From Nocardia sp. NBC_01503 (lineage in GTDB: Bacteria; Actinomycetota; Actinomycetes; Mycobacteriales; Mycobacteriaceae): 64,000 nucleotides of DNA. Of the stretch, positions 51,248 to 62,441 are shown piece by piece (positions within the stretch are counted from its first letter, which is position 1; every line of letters begins with the position of its first letter). The position numbers were made by a program, and so were the translations under genes. The stretch is from assembly GCF_036327755.1 (NCBI RefSeq), contig NZ_CP109596.1, positions 4,712,001-4,776,000 of the forward strand, written 5' to 3'. The notes below the pieces were generated by a model. It was given only the letters and a program-made list of their open reading frames with translations, did not search any database and had not been told where the DNA came from.

Positions 51248-54185
51248 CGATTCCCCCTGTGCGCCAGAAGTCGTGGTTCGGCGGTCGTAGTGCGGTGAAC
51301 TGGTCCGGCATGCCGTGCTCGAGAGGGCGTTTGCGGGGTTTGGGTTTGCCGCTCATATAGCCGCCGTCGAGGAGGGTGCGCTCGGATCGGATGCTGTTGT
51401 CGAGTTCGGCGAGTTGTGCGCGCAACCTGCTTTCGGCGATGCCGGATCTCAGTAGCAGGTCATCGCGTTCGACTCGCATTCTGTCGAGTTCGGCTCGGTG
51501 CTGGCGGATTTCGCCCTGGAGTCGTTCCCATGCGTCGGGGTGCGGGGCCCGCGGGTGCTCCCCGGCCTCGGAGGTATGGTCGCCCGGCGCGGGGGACCGG
51601 CCGGGTTCGGAGTGCGGCCGTTCGCGGTCGGCCGCGGCCGCCCGGTTCGCGTCGTCCAGTTCGGTCAGGGCGTTCTCCGCGGCGGCCATCGCCCGATCCT
51701 GTTGGGCGACAGCCTTTTCCAGGTTTCCGCGGGTCATGCCCAACTCATGGTCCGTGAGCGCGAGCCGAGCCGTCTGGTCGGCGACGTCTCGTTCATGGGT
51801 CCGCAGGGTCTGTTCGAGGTCGGTGACTCTGGCTCGGGCCGCGGCGCGCTGCTCGGCGGGTGCTCCATCGTGGTCGGCCCGTGCGGTGACCAACTCGGCT
51901 TTGGTGGCGTCGCGAGTGGCTTTCGCGGCGGCCAAGGCTTCCCGCTCCGCCGCGCGATGCTCGTTGAGCGCACTCAGGCCCCGGCGGTCCGCGCGGGTAT
52001 AGGCCCGCGCGGAATCGCCGGTCGCGGTTCGCAGTTCGGCGAGACGATCATCGGCCGCGGCGAGCTTGTTTCGGACCGCCGTCACCTTCGGGCCCTCCGC
52101 CACCTGCGATATACCGCCGACCTGCTCGTCCCGGCCGCCATGCGCCGGTTCATCGTTCCGGTGCGCGACCGGTTGTCCGCCGGCGTGCCCGGTGTCGGAA
52201 TCGGCGTGCGATACGGGTTCATCGCCGGAGTGCTGGGCGGTGCCGTCATCGGTGTGCTGGACGCCGTTGCGCTGGGCGGGTTCGTCGCCGGGGTGCGGGA
52301 CCGTGTCATCGCTGGCATGCGGAGCGGGTTCGCCGGAGGGTGTGCCGAGTTCGTTGCCGGTGGCCGCGTCGGCATCCCGCCGCGCCGTGTCATCGGCCGA
52401 ACTTCCGCCCGCGGTGGCTCTTTCGGCGTCGTCGCGGTGCCGCGGCACCGGGCCGGGGTGGGCCGGAGCCTCGTCACCTCCGGTGCTATGACCGGCATTG
52501 CCGCCCGCACCCGCGTTATCGGCCGCCAATCCGGCCTGGATATTCGTGCGGGTCGCCGCATCGGCGGCGACGGCGGTATCCAGCCGCTGCTGCGCTCGGG
52601 TGACGGCGGTATGAGCCTCCGGGGTCGGTGTGGCCGCCGCGCGGGCTCGGGCTCGCACATGCTCGAGTTCGGCGTTGAGCACCTCGCGCCGGGTGGTGGT
52701 GAGGTCGCGAACCAGCGCGCGCTGCTCGTTGGTGTGCGCGTTGCGCGCGGCGCGGGCATCGTTCGATCCGCCGCTCTCAGCGGGATTCTCACCTGAACGA
52801 GCGGCGGAGCGATCGTCGGCGCGGGCACCGCGATATCCCGGCGCGTCCCGCTGCCGGATCTCCTCCAACAGCTGCGATGAGGATTTGATCGGTTCGGCCG
52901 GGGCGTCGGTCCGGGCCGCCGCCGCCCGGCCGCCCGGATTCGGCTGCTCGCCCGCCGGAATGTGCTCTTCGCCCGGTAGCGGCGCCGACCTCGGCGCGCT
53001 GACCGGTTCCGGGGTGTGCTCCAGTGCGGCCCGGCTCGTGGGCAGGGCCGGTTCGTCGAAGCGGGTCGCCGCCGGCTCCCGCCCGAGCATGCCGATATAG
53101 CCGCGCTGCATGCCGATGAGCGAGTTGCTGGAGACCGCGCCGATCAGTCCGATCCTCGGATCGAAAGTGCCGGTGAACAATTCGGCGATTCCGCCGCCCA
53201 CCAGGGTGCTGACCATGGTCGGAACCGTGCCGGAGAGCACGCCGAGCCCGGCACCCCACACCCCGGCGGTGGGGTCCTTGCCCCAGCCGGTCAGCAGCTT
53301 GCCGCCGAATTTTCCCAGATTGGTGGCGACCAGCGCTCCGGCATACCAGCCGCCGGTGGAGGCGGCGATCGACATGCCGATCTCCTTGCCGTCGAGCCCG
53401 TCGCGGTGGCCCTTCCCGATCTGTATCTCCTGGACCATGATGTCGAGACCACCGGCCCAGATCGTATTGTTGACGGCTTTCTCGATGAGAAATTTGACGG
53501 TGTCGGCGGGCAATTCCGCGAGGGTCAGCGCAGTGGTTTCGCGGAATCCCGCGTCAACCAGCATCTGGGTCAATCGCGGTGTTGCTCTCGACGCGAGTGC
53601 GGTGGCCGGTTGCGCGACCAATCGTGAGATTCGCCCGGGCTCATCCGCCAATCGCGGGAGGTACCGGAATGCGCCGGCCAGATATTCGCCGATATGCGGA
53701 ATCTCCGCGAGGGCCGCCAGCGCGCGATTGCCGATGCGGTAGACCGCCGCTCGGGTCGCACCGATCGCGGCCGCCTCCACCGCCGGCGCGGTCGGTGGCC
53801 ACAGCCACGCGCCCGCGATCTGCGCGGCCAGCATGGTGGCCGACAGGATGATCATCAGCTTGGTTTCTTCGATCGTGGTCGCCGCGTGCCGGGTGGAGGC
53901 GCCGGTCTCCCGGAAGTCCTTGGCCAGCCGTTCGATCGAGTTGTCGCCGGTGCTGAGCTTGCCGAGCTCGGTGGCGATCGCCGTACGGCCCGTGCCGGAT
54001 TCGTATCCGGTCAGGGCCAGCGCTTCTCCCGCCCGCACCAGGGGAATGACCTGCGCTTCGAGATCGGTCGCGGCGTCCAGCCAGCCCTGGGCCATCGCGA
54101 ACATGCGGTCCTCATCGCCGTCCGGCCAGGCCTGTCCCACGATATAGGTCAGAAACCGCAGATCCGGCGGCCACTCCAGCGACAT
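51144..54185 (-). CDS. CpnT-like N-terminal domain protein with long helical region (putative ESX effector)
   Basis: The 1013-residue protein opens LEWPPDLRFLTYIVGQAWPD and continues GDEDRMFAMAQGWLDAATDL, the N-terminal domain of CpnT/WXG100-like effectors (about 1-170). A Gly/Ala-rich, partly hydrophobic region follows (to about 360), then a disordered section and a long charged coiled-coil-like stretch (about 690-950). It ends in a Pro/His-rich tail (HHPHRPRPPHHGHPPHRPHP). No TNT or other toxin domain is recognisable at the C-terminus. It follows a WXG100 gene by 9 bp, like cpnT after esxF/esxE. Confidence 0.78.
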   Translation of the reverse strand: MSLEWPPDLRFLTYIVGQAWPDGDEDRMFAMAQGWLDAATDLEAQVIPLVRAGEALALTGYESGTGRTAIATELGKLSTGDNSIERLAKDFRETGASTRHAATTIEETKLMIILSATMLAAQIAGAWLWPPTAPAVEAAAIGATRAAVYRIGNRALAALAEIPHIGEYLAGAFRYLPRLADEPGRISRLVAQPATALASRATPRLTQMLVDAGFRETTALTLAELPADTVKFLIEKAVNNTIWAGGLDIMVQEIQIGKGHRDGLDGKEIGMSIAASTGGWYAGALVATNLGKFGGKLLTGWGKDPTAGVWGAGLGVLSGTVPTMVSTLVGGGIAELFTGTFDPRIGLIGAVSSNSLIGMQRGYIGMLGREPAATRFDEPALPTSRAALEHTPEPVSAPRSAPLPGEEHIPAGEQPNPGGRAAAARTDAPAEPIKSSSQLLEEIRQRDAPGYRGARADDRSAARSGENPAESGGSNDARAARNAHTNEQRALVRDLTTTRREVLNAELEHVRARARAAATPTPEAHTAVTRAQQRLDTAVAADAATRTNIQAGLAADNAGAGGNAGHSTGGDEAPAHPGPVPRHRDDAERATAGGSSADDTARRDADAATGNELGTPSGEPAPHASDDTVPHPGDEPAQRNGVQHTDDGTAQHSGDEPVSHADSDTGHAGGQPVAHRNDEPAHGGRDEQVGGISQVAEGPKVTAVRNKLAAADDRLAELRTATGDSARAYTRADRRGLSALNEHRAAEREALAAAKATRDATKAELVTARADHDGAPAEQRAAARARVTDLEQTLRTHERDVADQTARLALTDHELGMTRGNLEKAVAQQDRAMAAAENALTELDDANRAAAADRERPHSEPGRSPAPGDHTSEAGEHPRAPHPDAWERLQGEIRQHRAELDRMRVERDDLLLRSGIAESRLRAQLAELDNSIRSERTLLDGGYMSGKPKPRKRPLEHGMPDQFTALRPPNHDFWRTGGIDEQPKPNPQPVPPGHHPHRPRPPHHGHPPHRPHP

Positions 54186-54194
54186 ATCGACGTA

Positions 54195-54509
54195 TCAGAA
54201 CGCGGAGGTGTTGCCGGATTCGGTCTTCACGGCTGTGTTCGACGCGTCGATCAGCCCGGTCCCGAATTCCCGCAATGTGTCCGACATATCGCTTCCACCC
54301 TTCAGGAGATTACCGCGGGAGCTGTAGTAACCGTTCGTACCCTCGGCGAATTGCTTACCGTAGGAGTCGGTGCCCCAGGTTTCGGATCCATTCGACCCGA
54401 CCGATGTGGAGAGCGTGCGCATAATGGTTTCGAATGCGGCCTGAGCGGCGAGTAGTTCATTGCCGCCGGCCCGCACAGCGTTTGGCGTGACGATCAGTTT
54501 TTCTGCCAT
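54195..54509 (-). CDS. WXG100-like protein (EsxF/EsxE-like)
   Basis: The 104-residue protein (MAEKLIVTPNAVRAGGNELL; ETWGTDSYGKQFAEG) has the helical-hairpin size with a W-G turn (TWGTD). It lies 9 bp upstream of the CpnT-like gene on the same strand, as EsxF/EsxE do for CpnT, and probably forms a complex with its N-terminal domain for export. Only one such gene is present, so it may act as a homodimer. Confidence 0.8.
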   Translation of the reverse strand: MAEKLIVTPNAVRAGGNELLAAQAAFETIMRTLSTSVGSNGSETWGTDSYGKQFAEGTNGYYSSRGNLLKGGSDMSDTLREFGTGLIDASNTAVKTESGNTSAF

Positions 54510-54524
54510 GGCACCCGCTTCTCA

Positions 54525-54543
54525 ATACGTCGTATAGACGTAT
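54525..54543. promoter_or_regulatory. inverted repeat ATACGTC-N5-GACGTAT in WXG100 promoter
   Basis: Perfect 7-bp arms (54525-54531, 54537-54543) with a GTATA centre lie 16-34 bp upstream of the WXG100 start codon and could be an operator over its promoter. A related GCGTATAC follows at about 54561. The MerR-type regulator next door is one candidate ligand. Confidence 0.5.
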
Positions 54544-54597
54544 CTACCATAAATCTGCGGCGTATACCGGGTTTTCATGGTCAGATTTACGCGGGTG

Positions 54598-55341
54598 TTA
54601 CGCGCCGTCGGGGAAGACGTCCGCGAGTTCCCGCCCGACCACCGAGCCGAGGTACCGCTCGACGAAGCGGTCGATCACGCCGGCCGCGACCCGGCCGGGG
54701 CGCGCCCGGGCCGCGGTCAGCTGGGCGGTCAGCTCGCCGACATCCCGCTCGCCGCGATCGGACCGCCGAAAGCTTCGAATCGTGGTGCGCAGGAAGATAT
54801 CCGTGAATTGCCGCGCGATGTGATCGCAGTCGGTGCGCAGCTGTTCGACCTCGTCGAGGGCGCGAGTGATCGGCATGCCGGCCTCGATCAGCTCGTCGAA
54901 GAGTTCGACCAGTTCGGGATCGGTGGCGCGGTAGGTGTTCGGATCCACCGGCTCGTAGAGCCCGGCCATGACCGCGCGGGCGAGACCGTCGGGAATCTCG
55001 TGGAACCGTTCGGCGAGCGCGATGGCGGTGACGAGTCCGTCGCCCGCGGTCTCCTGTCGTGCCGGGGGAGTGGTCGTGGTGGCGGCCACGCCCAGCACGT
55101 CGGCGAGATCCTCGCCGCGGTCCCAGGCCTCGAGCAGGCCGCGTACGCCGTTCAGGGTGATGCCGCGCTCGAGTAGCCGTTCTACGATGCGGACCCGATT
55201 CAGATGCTCCTCACCGTAGAAACCGGTGCGGCCCTTCATCTTCGGTGGCGGCAGCAGACCACGCTCGTTGTAGTCGCGCAGCGTTCGGACCGTCAGGCCC
55301 GCCTGCTCGGCCAGGTCGCTGATCGTGAGCCCCGCATCCAC
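54598..55341 (-). CDS. MerR-family transcriptional regulator
   Basis: The 247-residue protein starts DAGLTISDLAEQAGLTVRTL followed by RDYNERGLLPPPKMKGRTGF and YGEEHLNRVRIVERLLERGI, a standard MerR winged helix-turn-helix (1-75). The C-terminal part is helical, with no cysteine metal site, so it senses a small molecule or another signal. GTG at 55341 is chosen because GGAGG lies 7 nt upstream; the ATG two codons earlier would leave no spacing. It diverges from the amino-acid permease gene, which it may control. Confidence 0.85.
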   Translation of the reverse strand: MDAGLTISDLAEQAGLTVRTLRDYNERGLLPPPKMKGRTGFYGEEHLNRVRIVERLLERGITLNGVRGLLEAWDRGEDLADVLGVAATTTTPPARQETAGDGLVTAIALAERFHEIPDGLARAVMAGLYEPVDPNTYRATDPELVELFDELIEAGMPITRALDEVEQLRTDCDHIARQFTDIFLRTTIRSFRRSDRGERDVGELTAQLTAARARPGRVAAGVIDRFVERYLGSVVGRELADVFPDGA

Positions 55342-55550
55342 CGCCATGCCTCCAGGAAACCATAGATGAACAGTTACCGATCCCGGTGGCATCCGGTGTC
55401 CTCGCGGTGTGGCCGCTGCTTCAATCGCCACAACATCGGTGCCGGGAGTGTCCTCCACGTTACGTTCTCGGTCAACCATTGATATGTGCCATTGATTGCC
55501 GGTATGTTCCGTCAATCACTGGCATGGTTGATGTTAAGGAAGACCGAATC

Positions 55551-57110
55551 ATGACAACCGTTCGACCACAAGAACTTTCGGAGACCGCCGTCGGCTTGAA
55601 CGACGAGGACGCCGGGTACCACAAGGTGCTGCGCCCCCGGCAGTTGCAGATGATCGCCATCGGTGGCGCCATCGGCACCGGCCTGTTCCTCGGCGCGGGC
55701 GCCCGGCTCAAAGACGCCGGCGCGGGGCTGTTCATCGCCTACGCGATCTGCGGCATCTTCGTCTTCTTCATCCTGCGGGCGCTCGGAGAGCTCGTGCTGC
55801 ACCGCCCGTCCTCGGGCTCGTTCGTCTCCTACGCGCGCGAATTCTATGGTGAGAAGCTGGCTTTCGGTGTCGGCTGGATGTACTTCTTCCACTGGTGTAT
55901 GACCGGCATCGTCGACATCACCGCGATCGCCACCTACGTGCACTACTGGGGTGCGACCAAGGTGATCCCGCAGTGGACGATCGCGCTGGTGGCCCTGGTG
56001 ATCGTGGTCGCGATCAATATGGTCTCGGTGAAGTGGTTCGGCGAGATGGAGTTCTGGGCGGCCCTGATCAAGGTGGTCGCGCTGGTCGGCTTCCTCATCA
56101 TCGGACTCGTCTTCCTGGTGGGCCGCTTCAAGATTCAGGGCGAGGTCACCGGCCCCACGGTGATCTCCGGGCATGGCGGACTCTTCCCGCACGGCGTCAT
56201 ACCCTTGGTGCTCACCACAACCGGCGTCGTATTCGCTTATGCGGCAGTAGAACTCGTGGGCACTGCCGCCGGTGAGGCGGAGAACCCGGAGAAGATCATG
56301 CCGCGCGCGATCAACTCCGTCATCGCCCGCATCGCACTGTTCTATGTCGGCTCACTGGTATTGCTGTCGCTGCTGCTGCCGTACACCGACTTCAAATCCG
56401 GCACCAGCCCGTTCGTCACCTTCTTCGCCAAGCTCGGCATTCACGGCGCGGGCTCGGTCATGAACCTGATCGTGCTCACCGCCGCGTTCTCCAGCCTCAA
56501 CGCCGGCCTCTACTCCACCGGCCGCATCCTGCGCTCGATGTCGATGAACGGCAGCGCTCCCAGCATGGCCTCGCGAATGACCAAGGGCGGCGTGCCCTAC
56601 GTGGGCATTCTCGCCACCGCCACCGTCGCGCTGCTGGGTGTCGGACTCAACGCGATCGTGCCGCAGAAAGCGTTCGAGATCGTACTGAACATGTCGGCGC
56701 TGGGCACCATCGCGGCCTGGGGGGCGATCCTGGTCTGTCAGCTCAAGCTGTGGCAGTGGTCCCGGGAAGGCCGAGTCGAGCGCCCGAAGTTCCGGCTGAT
56801 GGGCGCGCCCTACACCAGCATCGCGGCGCTGCTGTTCCTGGTGGCGGTGCTGGGCATCATGCTCTTCGGCCGTGACGCGACCCAGCGCGGTGCGGTGATC
56901 GCCATGGGCGTGGTGGTGCTGCCGCTGATGATCATCGGCTGGTTCCTGGTGCGCGGGCGCGTCGCGGCCATCGCGACCATGCGACAGGGCTACACCGGGC
57001 AGTTCCCGGTGCTGGCCGAGCGGCCCCTGGAACATCGGGACCCGCATCTGACCACCGTGCTCGACGAGATTCAGGGCGAAGTCACGCCCGGCGAGTCGCG
57101 AACGCGGTGA
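55551..57110 (+). CDS. amino-acid permease, AnsP-like (L-asparagine family)
   Basis: The 519-residue APC-superfamily transporter has 12 predicted membrane helices, the family signature IAIGGAIGTGLFLGAGARLK at helix 1 and FAYAAVELVGTAAGEAENPE. It resembles the AnsP asparagine permeases of mycobacteria and enterobacteria. ATG 55551 has AAGGAAG about 9 nt upstream; an ATG at 55524 is possible. Context with aspartate ammonia-lyase downstream favours asparagine/aspartate import by proton symport. Confidence 0.85.
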   Translation: MTTVRPQELSETAVGLNDEDAGYHKVLRPRQLQMIAIGGAIGTGLFLGAGARLKDAGAGLFIAYAICGIFVFFILRALGELVLHRPSSGSFVSYAREFYGEKLAFGVGWMYFFHWCMTGIVDITAIATYVHYWGATKVIPQWTIALVALVIVVAINMVSVKWFGEMEFWAALIKVVALVGFLIIGLVFLVGRFKIQGEVTGPTVISGHGGLFPHGVIPLVLTTTGVVFAYAAVELVGTAAGEAENPEKIMPRAINSVIARIALFYVGSLVLLSLLLPYTDFKSGTSPFVTFFAKLGIHGAGSVMNLIVLTAAFSSLNAGLYSTGRILRSMSMNGSAPSMASRMTKGGVPYVGILATATVALLGVGLNAIVPQKAFEIVLNMSALGTIAAWGAILVCQLKLWQWSREGRVERPKFRLMGAPYTSIAALLFLVAVLGIMLFGRDATQRGAVIAMGVVVLPLMIIGWFLVRGRVAAIATMRQGYTGQFPVLAERPLEHRDPHLTTVLDEIQGEVTPGESRTR

Positions 57111-57196
57111 ATACCGGCCGATCCCGCGGCGCGTATACGCAAACCCGTTGCGGGATCGGCTTTTACGGCTTCAACAGCAGAAATGACGTGGTAGGC

Positions 57197-59359
57197 ATGA
57201 AGAACGTAACGCAGGACAACACCGAGGCCTCCGATGCTATTGAGGGGCAGCCGCATTCGGACCGATCCGGGCCTGTCCGGCAAAGTCCGCTGCGCTGGGG
57301 CTTGCGCCTGGTCTCGATGCCCGCCGTGCCGCCCGTCGAACCCGAAGCCGCGGTGCTGACGAAACTCGAAGTGCCCGAGGCCAAACGTTTCTGCTGGAAG
57401 TGCCGCAGGCCCGTCGGTCGCCATGACGATCACGGGCCGGGCGCGATCCAGGGCGCCTGCGGGCACTGCCGGGAATCGTTCAGTTTCCGCCCGGCGCTGC
57501 GGGACGGCGATGTGGTCGCCGACCAGTACGAAATCCGGGGTTGCCTGGCCTACGGCGGGATCGGCTGGGTGTTCCTGGCTCGTGACCGCCATGTCGGGGG
57601 GCGCTGGGTGGTGCTCAAGGGCCTGCAGAACCCGCGAGACATCGAGGCGCATGTGGCGGCGCTGGCCGAACGGCAATTTCTCTCCGAGGTGATCCATCCG
57701 GCCATCGTCAAGATCTTCAACTTCGTCACGCACCGCACCGCCGACGGCGTCTCCGCCGGATACATCGTGATGGAGTACATCGGCGGCAGATCGCTGGGCG
57801 CCATGCTCGAACAGCAAGCGCGCGAACCACTTCCGGTAGCGCAGGCCATCACGTACCTGCTCGAGATCCTGCCGGCTCTCGACTACCTGCACTCGCTCGG
57901 GCTCGCCTATAACGACCTGAAACCGGACAACATCATGGTGAGCCAGGATGAGGTCAAACTCATCGACCTGGGGGCGGTGGCGGCGCTGCGCTCCGGCGGC
58001 AGCTTGTACGGCACACCGGGTTATCAGGCGCCCGAAGTGCCCCGGACCGGTCCCACGGTGGCCTCGGACATCTACACCGTCGGCCGCACCCTGGCCGCGC
58101 TCACCCTGCCCGGCGGATCCCGTTGGCGCACAACCGAAGACGAGCCCATTCTGCGACGACATCCAGCCTTCGCGAAACTGCTGCGCCGGGCGACCGACGC
58201 GGATCCGGCCAAGCGGTTCCCCTCCGCTTCGGTCATGTACCGCCAGCTCGGCGGCGTATTGCGAATGGTGCTCGCGCGTGACACCGGTACGGACCATCGG
58301 CAGATATCGACCACCTTCGGCGCCCCGCGCACCGATTTCGGCGTCGACGCGCTGCTCGGCGGGCGGGACGCCGTGGCCGGACACCCACCCCGCCTGGACG
58401 CGGCCGAACTCGCCGCGGCCCTGCCGATTCCCATGATCGATCCGGAGGAACCCAGCTTCGAATTCCTCTCCGCTCAACTGCAAGCCGACCCGGGCCACGC
58501 CCTGGAGGGATTGCGGATCAGCCGAACGGCGGTGCGCAAGGGCCTGATCGAACTGCCCGACTCCTTCGAGTTGGAGAGCGCGCTCATCGAGACCAGGGCT
58601 TACCTGGACATCGGCTCCGTGCGCGTGGCGCGCGAGATACTGGACCGGCTGCGGGACGAACATGCCAACGATTGGCGGATCGACTGGTATGACGGCCTGG
58701 CCGATGTGGTCTCCGGCGAACTCGAAAAAGCCTATGCGCGTTTCGAACTCGTCGCCGCCATGGTGCCGGGCGAACTCGCGCCGCCGCTGGCGCTCGCGGC
58801 CACCGCCGAACTATTGGCGCAGGCCGATCCGGATCCGCGCCGCCGCGCACGCTGGTCGCGGTCGGCCACCGACGACTACCGGAGCGTATGGCGGACCGAT
58901 CGCACCATGGTCACCGCGGCATTCGGACTGGCCAGGCAACAGCTCGGCGCGGGCGATACCGCGGCGGCGATCGACACGCTGCGGCAGGTGCAACCCGCCG
59001 CACGGAATTACGACGCCGCGCGCATGACCCTCAGCCTGCTGCTGGTGTCACGGACACCGGCGCAACTGACCCAGGCCCAGTTGGACGAAGCGGCGGAACG
59101 GCTGCGCGGCCTGCCACGGGAGCGCCGCGCCCTCGAATTGCGTTCCGCCGTACTGGAGAGCGCACTGCGCTGGTTCTGCGCCGGTGGCCGGCCCGGTACG
59201 CCGGACGACACCATTCTCGGCCATCTCTACACCGAACGCGGGCTGCGCAAGGGACTGGAGTCGGCCCTGCGGGCCGTCGCGCACGCGACGCCGGACCGCT
59301 TCGACCGCTTCGCGCTGGTGGATCGCGCCAATGCGGTGCGCCCGCGCTCGTGGATATGA
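57197..59359 (+). CDS. pknG: serine/threonine protein kinase PknG
   Basis: The 720-residue soluble kinase matches M. tuberculosis PknG end to end: rubredoxin-like metal site CWKC (66-69) and CGHC (88-91), ATP Lys in WVVLKGL (K141), the unusual YNDLKPDN in place of HRD, DLG for DFG, and a C-terminal TPR domain (GELAPPLALAATAELL). PknG phosphorylates GarA and so controls 2-oxoglutarate/glutamate metabolism in response to amino acids. Here it sits between an asparagine-type permease and aspartate ammonia-lyase, instead of the usual glnH setting. Start ATG 57197 has a weak ribosome-binding site; N-terminal tail is short. Confidence 0.95.
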   Translation: MKNVTQDNTEASDAIEGQPHSDRSGPVRQSPLRWGLRLVSMPAVPPVEPEAAVLTKLEVPEAKRFCWKCRRPVGRHDDHGPGAIQGACGHCRESFSFRPALRDGDVVADQYEIRGCLAYGGIGWVFLARDRHVGGRWVVLKGLQNPRDIEAHVAALAERQFLSEVIHPAIVKIFNFVTHRTADGVSAGYIVMEYIGGRSLGAMLEQQAREPLPVAQAITYLLEILPALDYLHSLGLAYNDLKPDNIMVSQDEVKLIDLGAVAALRSGGSLYGTPGYQAPEVPRTGPTVASDIYTVGRTLAALTLPGGSRWRTTEDEPILRRHPAFAKLLRRATDADPAKRFPSASVMYRQLGGVLRMVLARDTGTDHRQISTTFGAPRTDFGVDALLGGRDAVAGHPPRLDAAELAAALPIPMIDPEEPSFEFLSAQLQADPGHALEGLRISRTAVRKGLIELPDSFELESALIETRAYLDIGSVRVAREILDRLRDEHANDWRIDWYDGLADVVSGELEKAYARFELVAAMVPGELAPPLALAATAELLAQADPDPRRRARWSRSATDDYRSVWRTDRTMVTAAFGLARQQLGAGDTAAAIDTLRQVQPAARNYDAARMTLSLLLVSRTPAQLTQAQLDEAAERLRGLPRERRALELRSAVLESALRWFCAGGRPGTPDDTILGHLYTERGLRKGLESALRAVAHATPDRFDRFALVDRANAVRPRSWI

Positions 59360-59399
59360 ACACCCCATGAACAACAGTGAAATCAGAAGGAGAACTCCC

Positions 59400-60830
<1,431 letters not shown>

Positions 60831-60860
60831 CCGAGCCCGAATGCGGACGTAAGGGCAACT

Positions 60861-62441
60861 ATGACACTCGACGCCGAGCGTTCCCGGCGCATCACGGCAC
60901 CGGACCGGGCCGGTGCACTGCCCGGTCCGGGCCGAGAACGCCTAGCCGTTCTATTGGTGTTGTGCGGCACCGGTTTTCTCCTCACCGAAGACGTCTCGCT
61001 GCACAGCATCGCGGTGCCCACCCTGCTGCAGCAGTTGGGTGACCGGCCCAACCTGCATATCGCGCAGTGGAGTCCGAAGGTGTACATGCTGGCCTTCGCC
61101 GCGCTACTCATGGCCGGTGGCACCCTCTCGGATCGGTTCGGCGCCAAGCGTTTTCTGGTAGGCGGCTATCTGCTCTACCTCGCCGGAGCCGTGGTACACC
61201 TGGCGCTGCCGTCCACGGCGCTGCCGCTGGCCCTGGCCAGGGTGGTGATGGGCGCCGCGGTCGCGCTGATCATTCCGGCCACCCTTTCGATCCTGTCGGC
61301 CGTCAGCGGCTCGGCACTTCAGCGGGCCCGGGCCATTACCCTCTGGGCGGGGTGCTGCGCGGCCGGCGTGACCGTCGTGCCGCTGGTCACGGGCCTGCTG
61401 CTGAACAATGTGCTGTGGCCCAAGGTGATGGCCGCGATCGGGATCACCGCCGTCGCGCTGCTGATCGGGGTTATCGCACTCGTCCCGAAGGTGCCGGCGG
61501 ACCCGGACTCCGAATGCGATTGGCCGTCCACGATCACCATCACCTTCGGTACCGGGCTGGTGGCCTTCGCCCTCATGCAGGCGCCGGACTGGGGCTGGCT
61601 CGCCCCCTGGGTCGCCGGGCCGATGACGGCCGGCATCGTGCTCTGCGTGGTCTCGGCGATCATCCGGTGCGGCGGTCAGCTGCCCTACGACTGCCTGATC
61701 ACCGCGGACGCTCGGCTCCGACCGGCCATGTTCGCACTGGCCGTGGGGGTTTCGGCGCTGTGCGGCACCGTCTTCTTGGCCGTTCAGTATCTCCAGGCGG
61801 TGCGCGGCCACGCGCCGATCGTCGCCGGCACGCTCATCTTCCTGCCGTCCTGCGCGGCGACCGTGCTGGGGGCGAAACTGGGATCGCTGGTACAGCGGTC
61901 CTACGGCGTCACCGCGGCCCTCACCATCGGTCTGACCGCGATCCTGGACGGCCTGGCCATCGGTCTCACCGCCGACGCGGCGGGTGATCTGGGCTCGATC
62001 GTGCTGATGGTGACCGTGGCGAGCGTGGGTTTCGGCATGGTGATGAGCGTCGGCCTCGACCTCATGAGCGCCGCACTGCCGCTGTCGAACTACGGAACCG
62101 CCTGGGCGGCAACGGAAACCATGGTGCAAATCGGCGGGCTGGTGGGCCTGGCCCTGGTCGGCAGCCTCGTCGACCGCGGCTATCACGATCGTCTGCGGCT
62201 GCCCAGCGCCCTCATCACCGCCGAGGGCGCCACCGTTACCCGCGATTCGCTCGGCAAAGGCGTCGCGGCGGCGGCTTCGGCCGGTACTTCGCTCGCCGAC
62301 GCCGTGCAGAACGCCTTTCTGGCCGGGTACCGGCACGGGTTGCTGGCCCTTATCGTCGTGGTCGCCACGGTGATGGTCGCCATACTGGCGGCGGCTGCCC
62401 GCTCGAAGTCGCGCCGCGGAGCCGCGCCACTGCGCAGATAG
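60861..62441 (+). CDS. MFS transporter, DHA2-type drug exporter
   Basis: The 526-residue membrane protein has about 14 hydrophobic helices, the A-motif GGTLSDRFGAKRFLVGGYL after helix 2 and a motif-C-like GCCAAGVTVVPLVTG, typical of DHA2 (14-TMS) exporters. Substrate unknown; proton-driven efflux is expected. It starts 30 bp after aspA and could be co-transcribed. AAGGG lies 7 nt before the ATG. An N-terminal 25-residue Arg/Pro/Gly-rich tail precedes helix 1. Confidence 0.88.
   Translation: MTLDAERSRRITAPDRAGALPGPGRERLAVLLVLCGTGFLLTEDVSLHSIAVPTLLQQLGDRPNLHIAQWSPKVYMLAFAALLMAGGTLSDRFGAKRFLVGGYLLYLAGAVVHLALPSTALPLALARVVMGAAVALIIPATLSILSAVSGSALQRARAITLWAGCCAAGVTVVPLVTGLLLNNVLWPKVMAAIGITAVALLIGVIALVPKVPADPDSECDWPSTITITFGTGLVAFALMQAPDWGWLAPWVAGPMTAGIVLCVVSAIIRCGGQLPYDCLITADARLRPAMFALAVGVSALCGTVFLAVQYLQAVRGHAPIVAGTLIFLPSCAATVLGAKLGSLVQRSYGVTAALTIGLTAILDGLAIGLTADAAGDLGSIVLMVTVASVGFGMVMSVGLDLMSAALPLSNYGTAWAATETMVQIGGLVGLALVGSLVDRGYHDRLRLPSALITAEGATVTRDSLGKGVAAAASAGTSLADAVQNAFLAGYRHGLLALIVVVATVMVAILAAAARSKSRRGAAPLRR

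Noticed and set aside
49589..51298. 569-codon plus-strand frame opposite the possible immunity gene
   Set aside because: Arg/Gly-rich shadow translation with no recognisable domain; the minus-strand frame has a strong ribosome-binding site.
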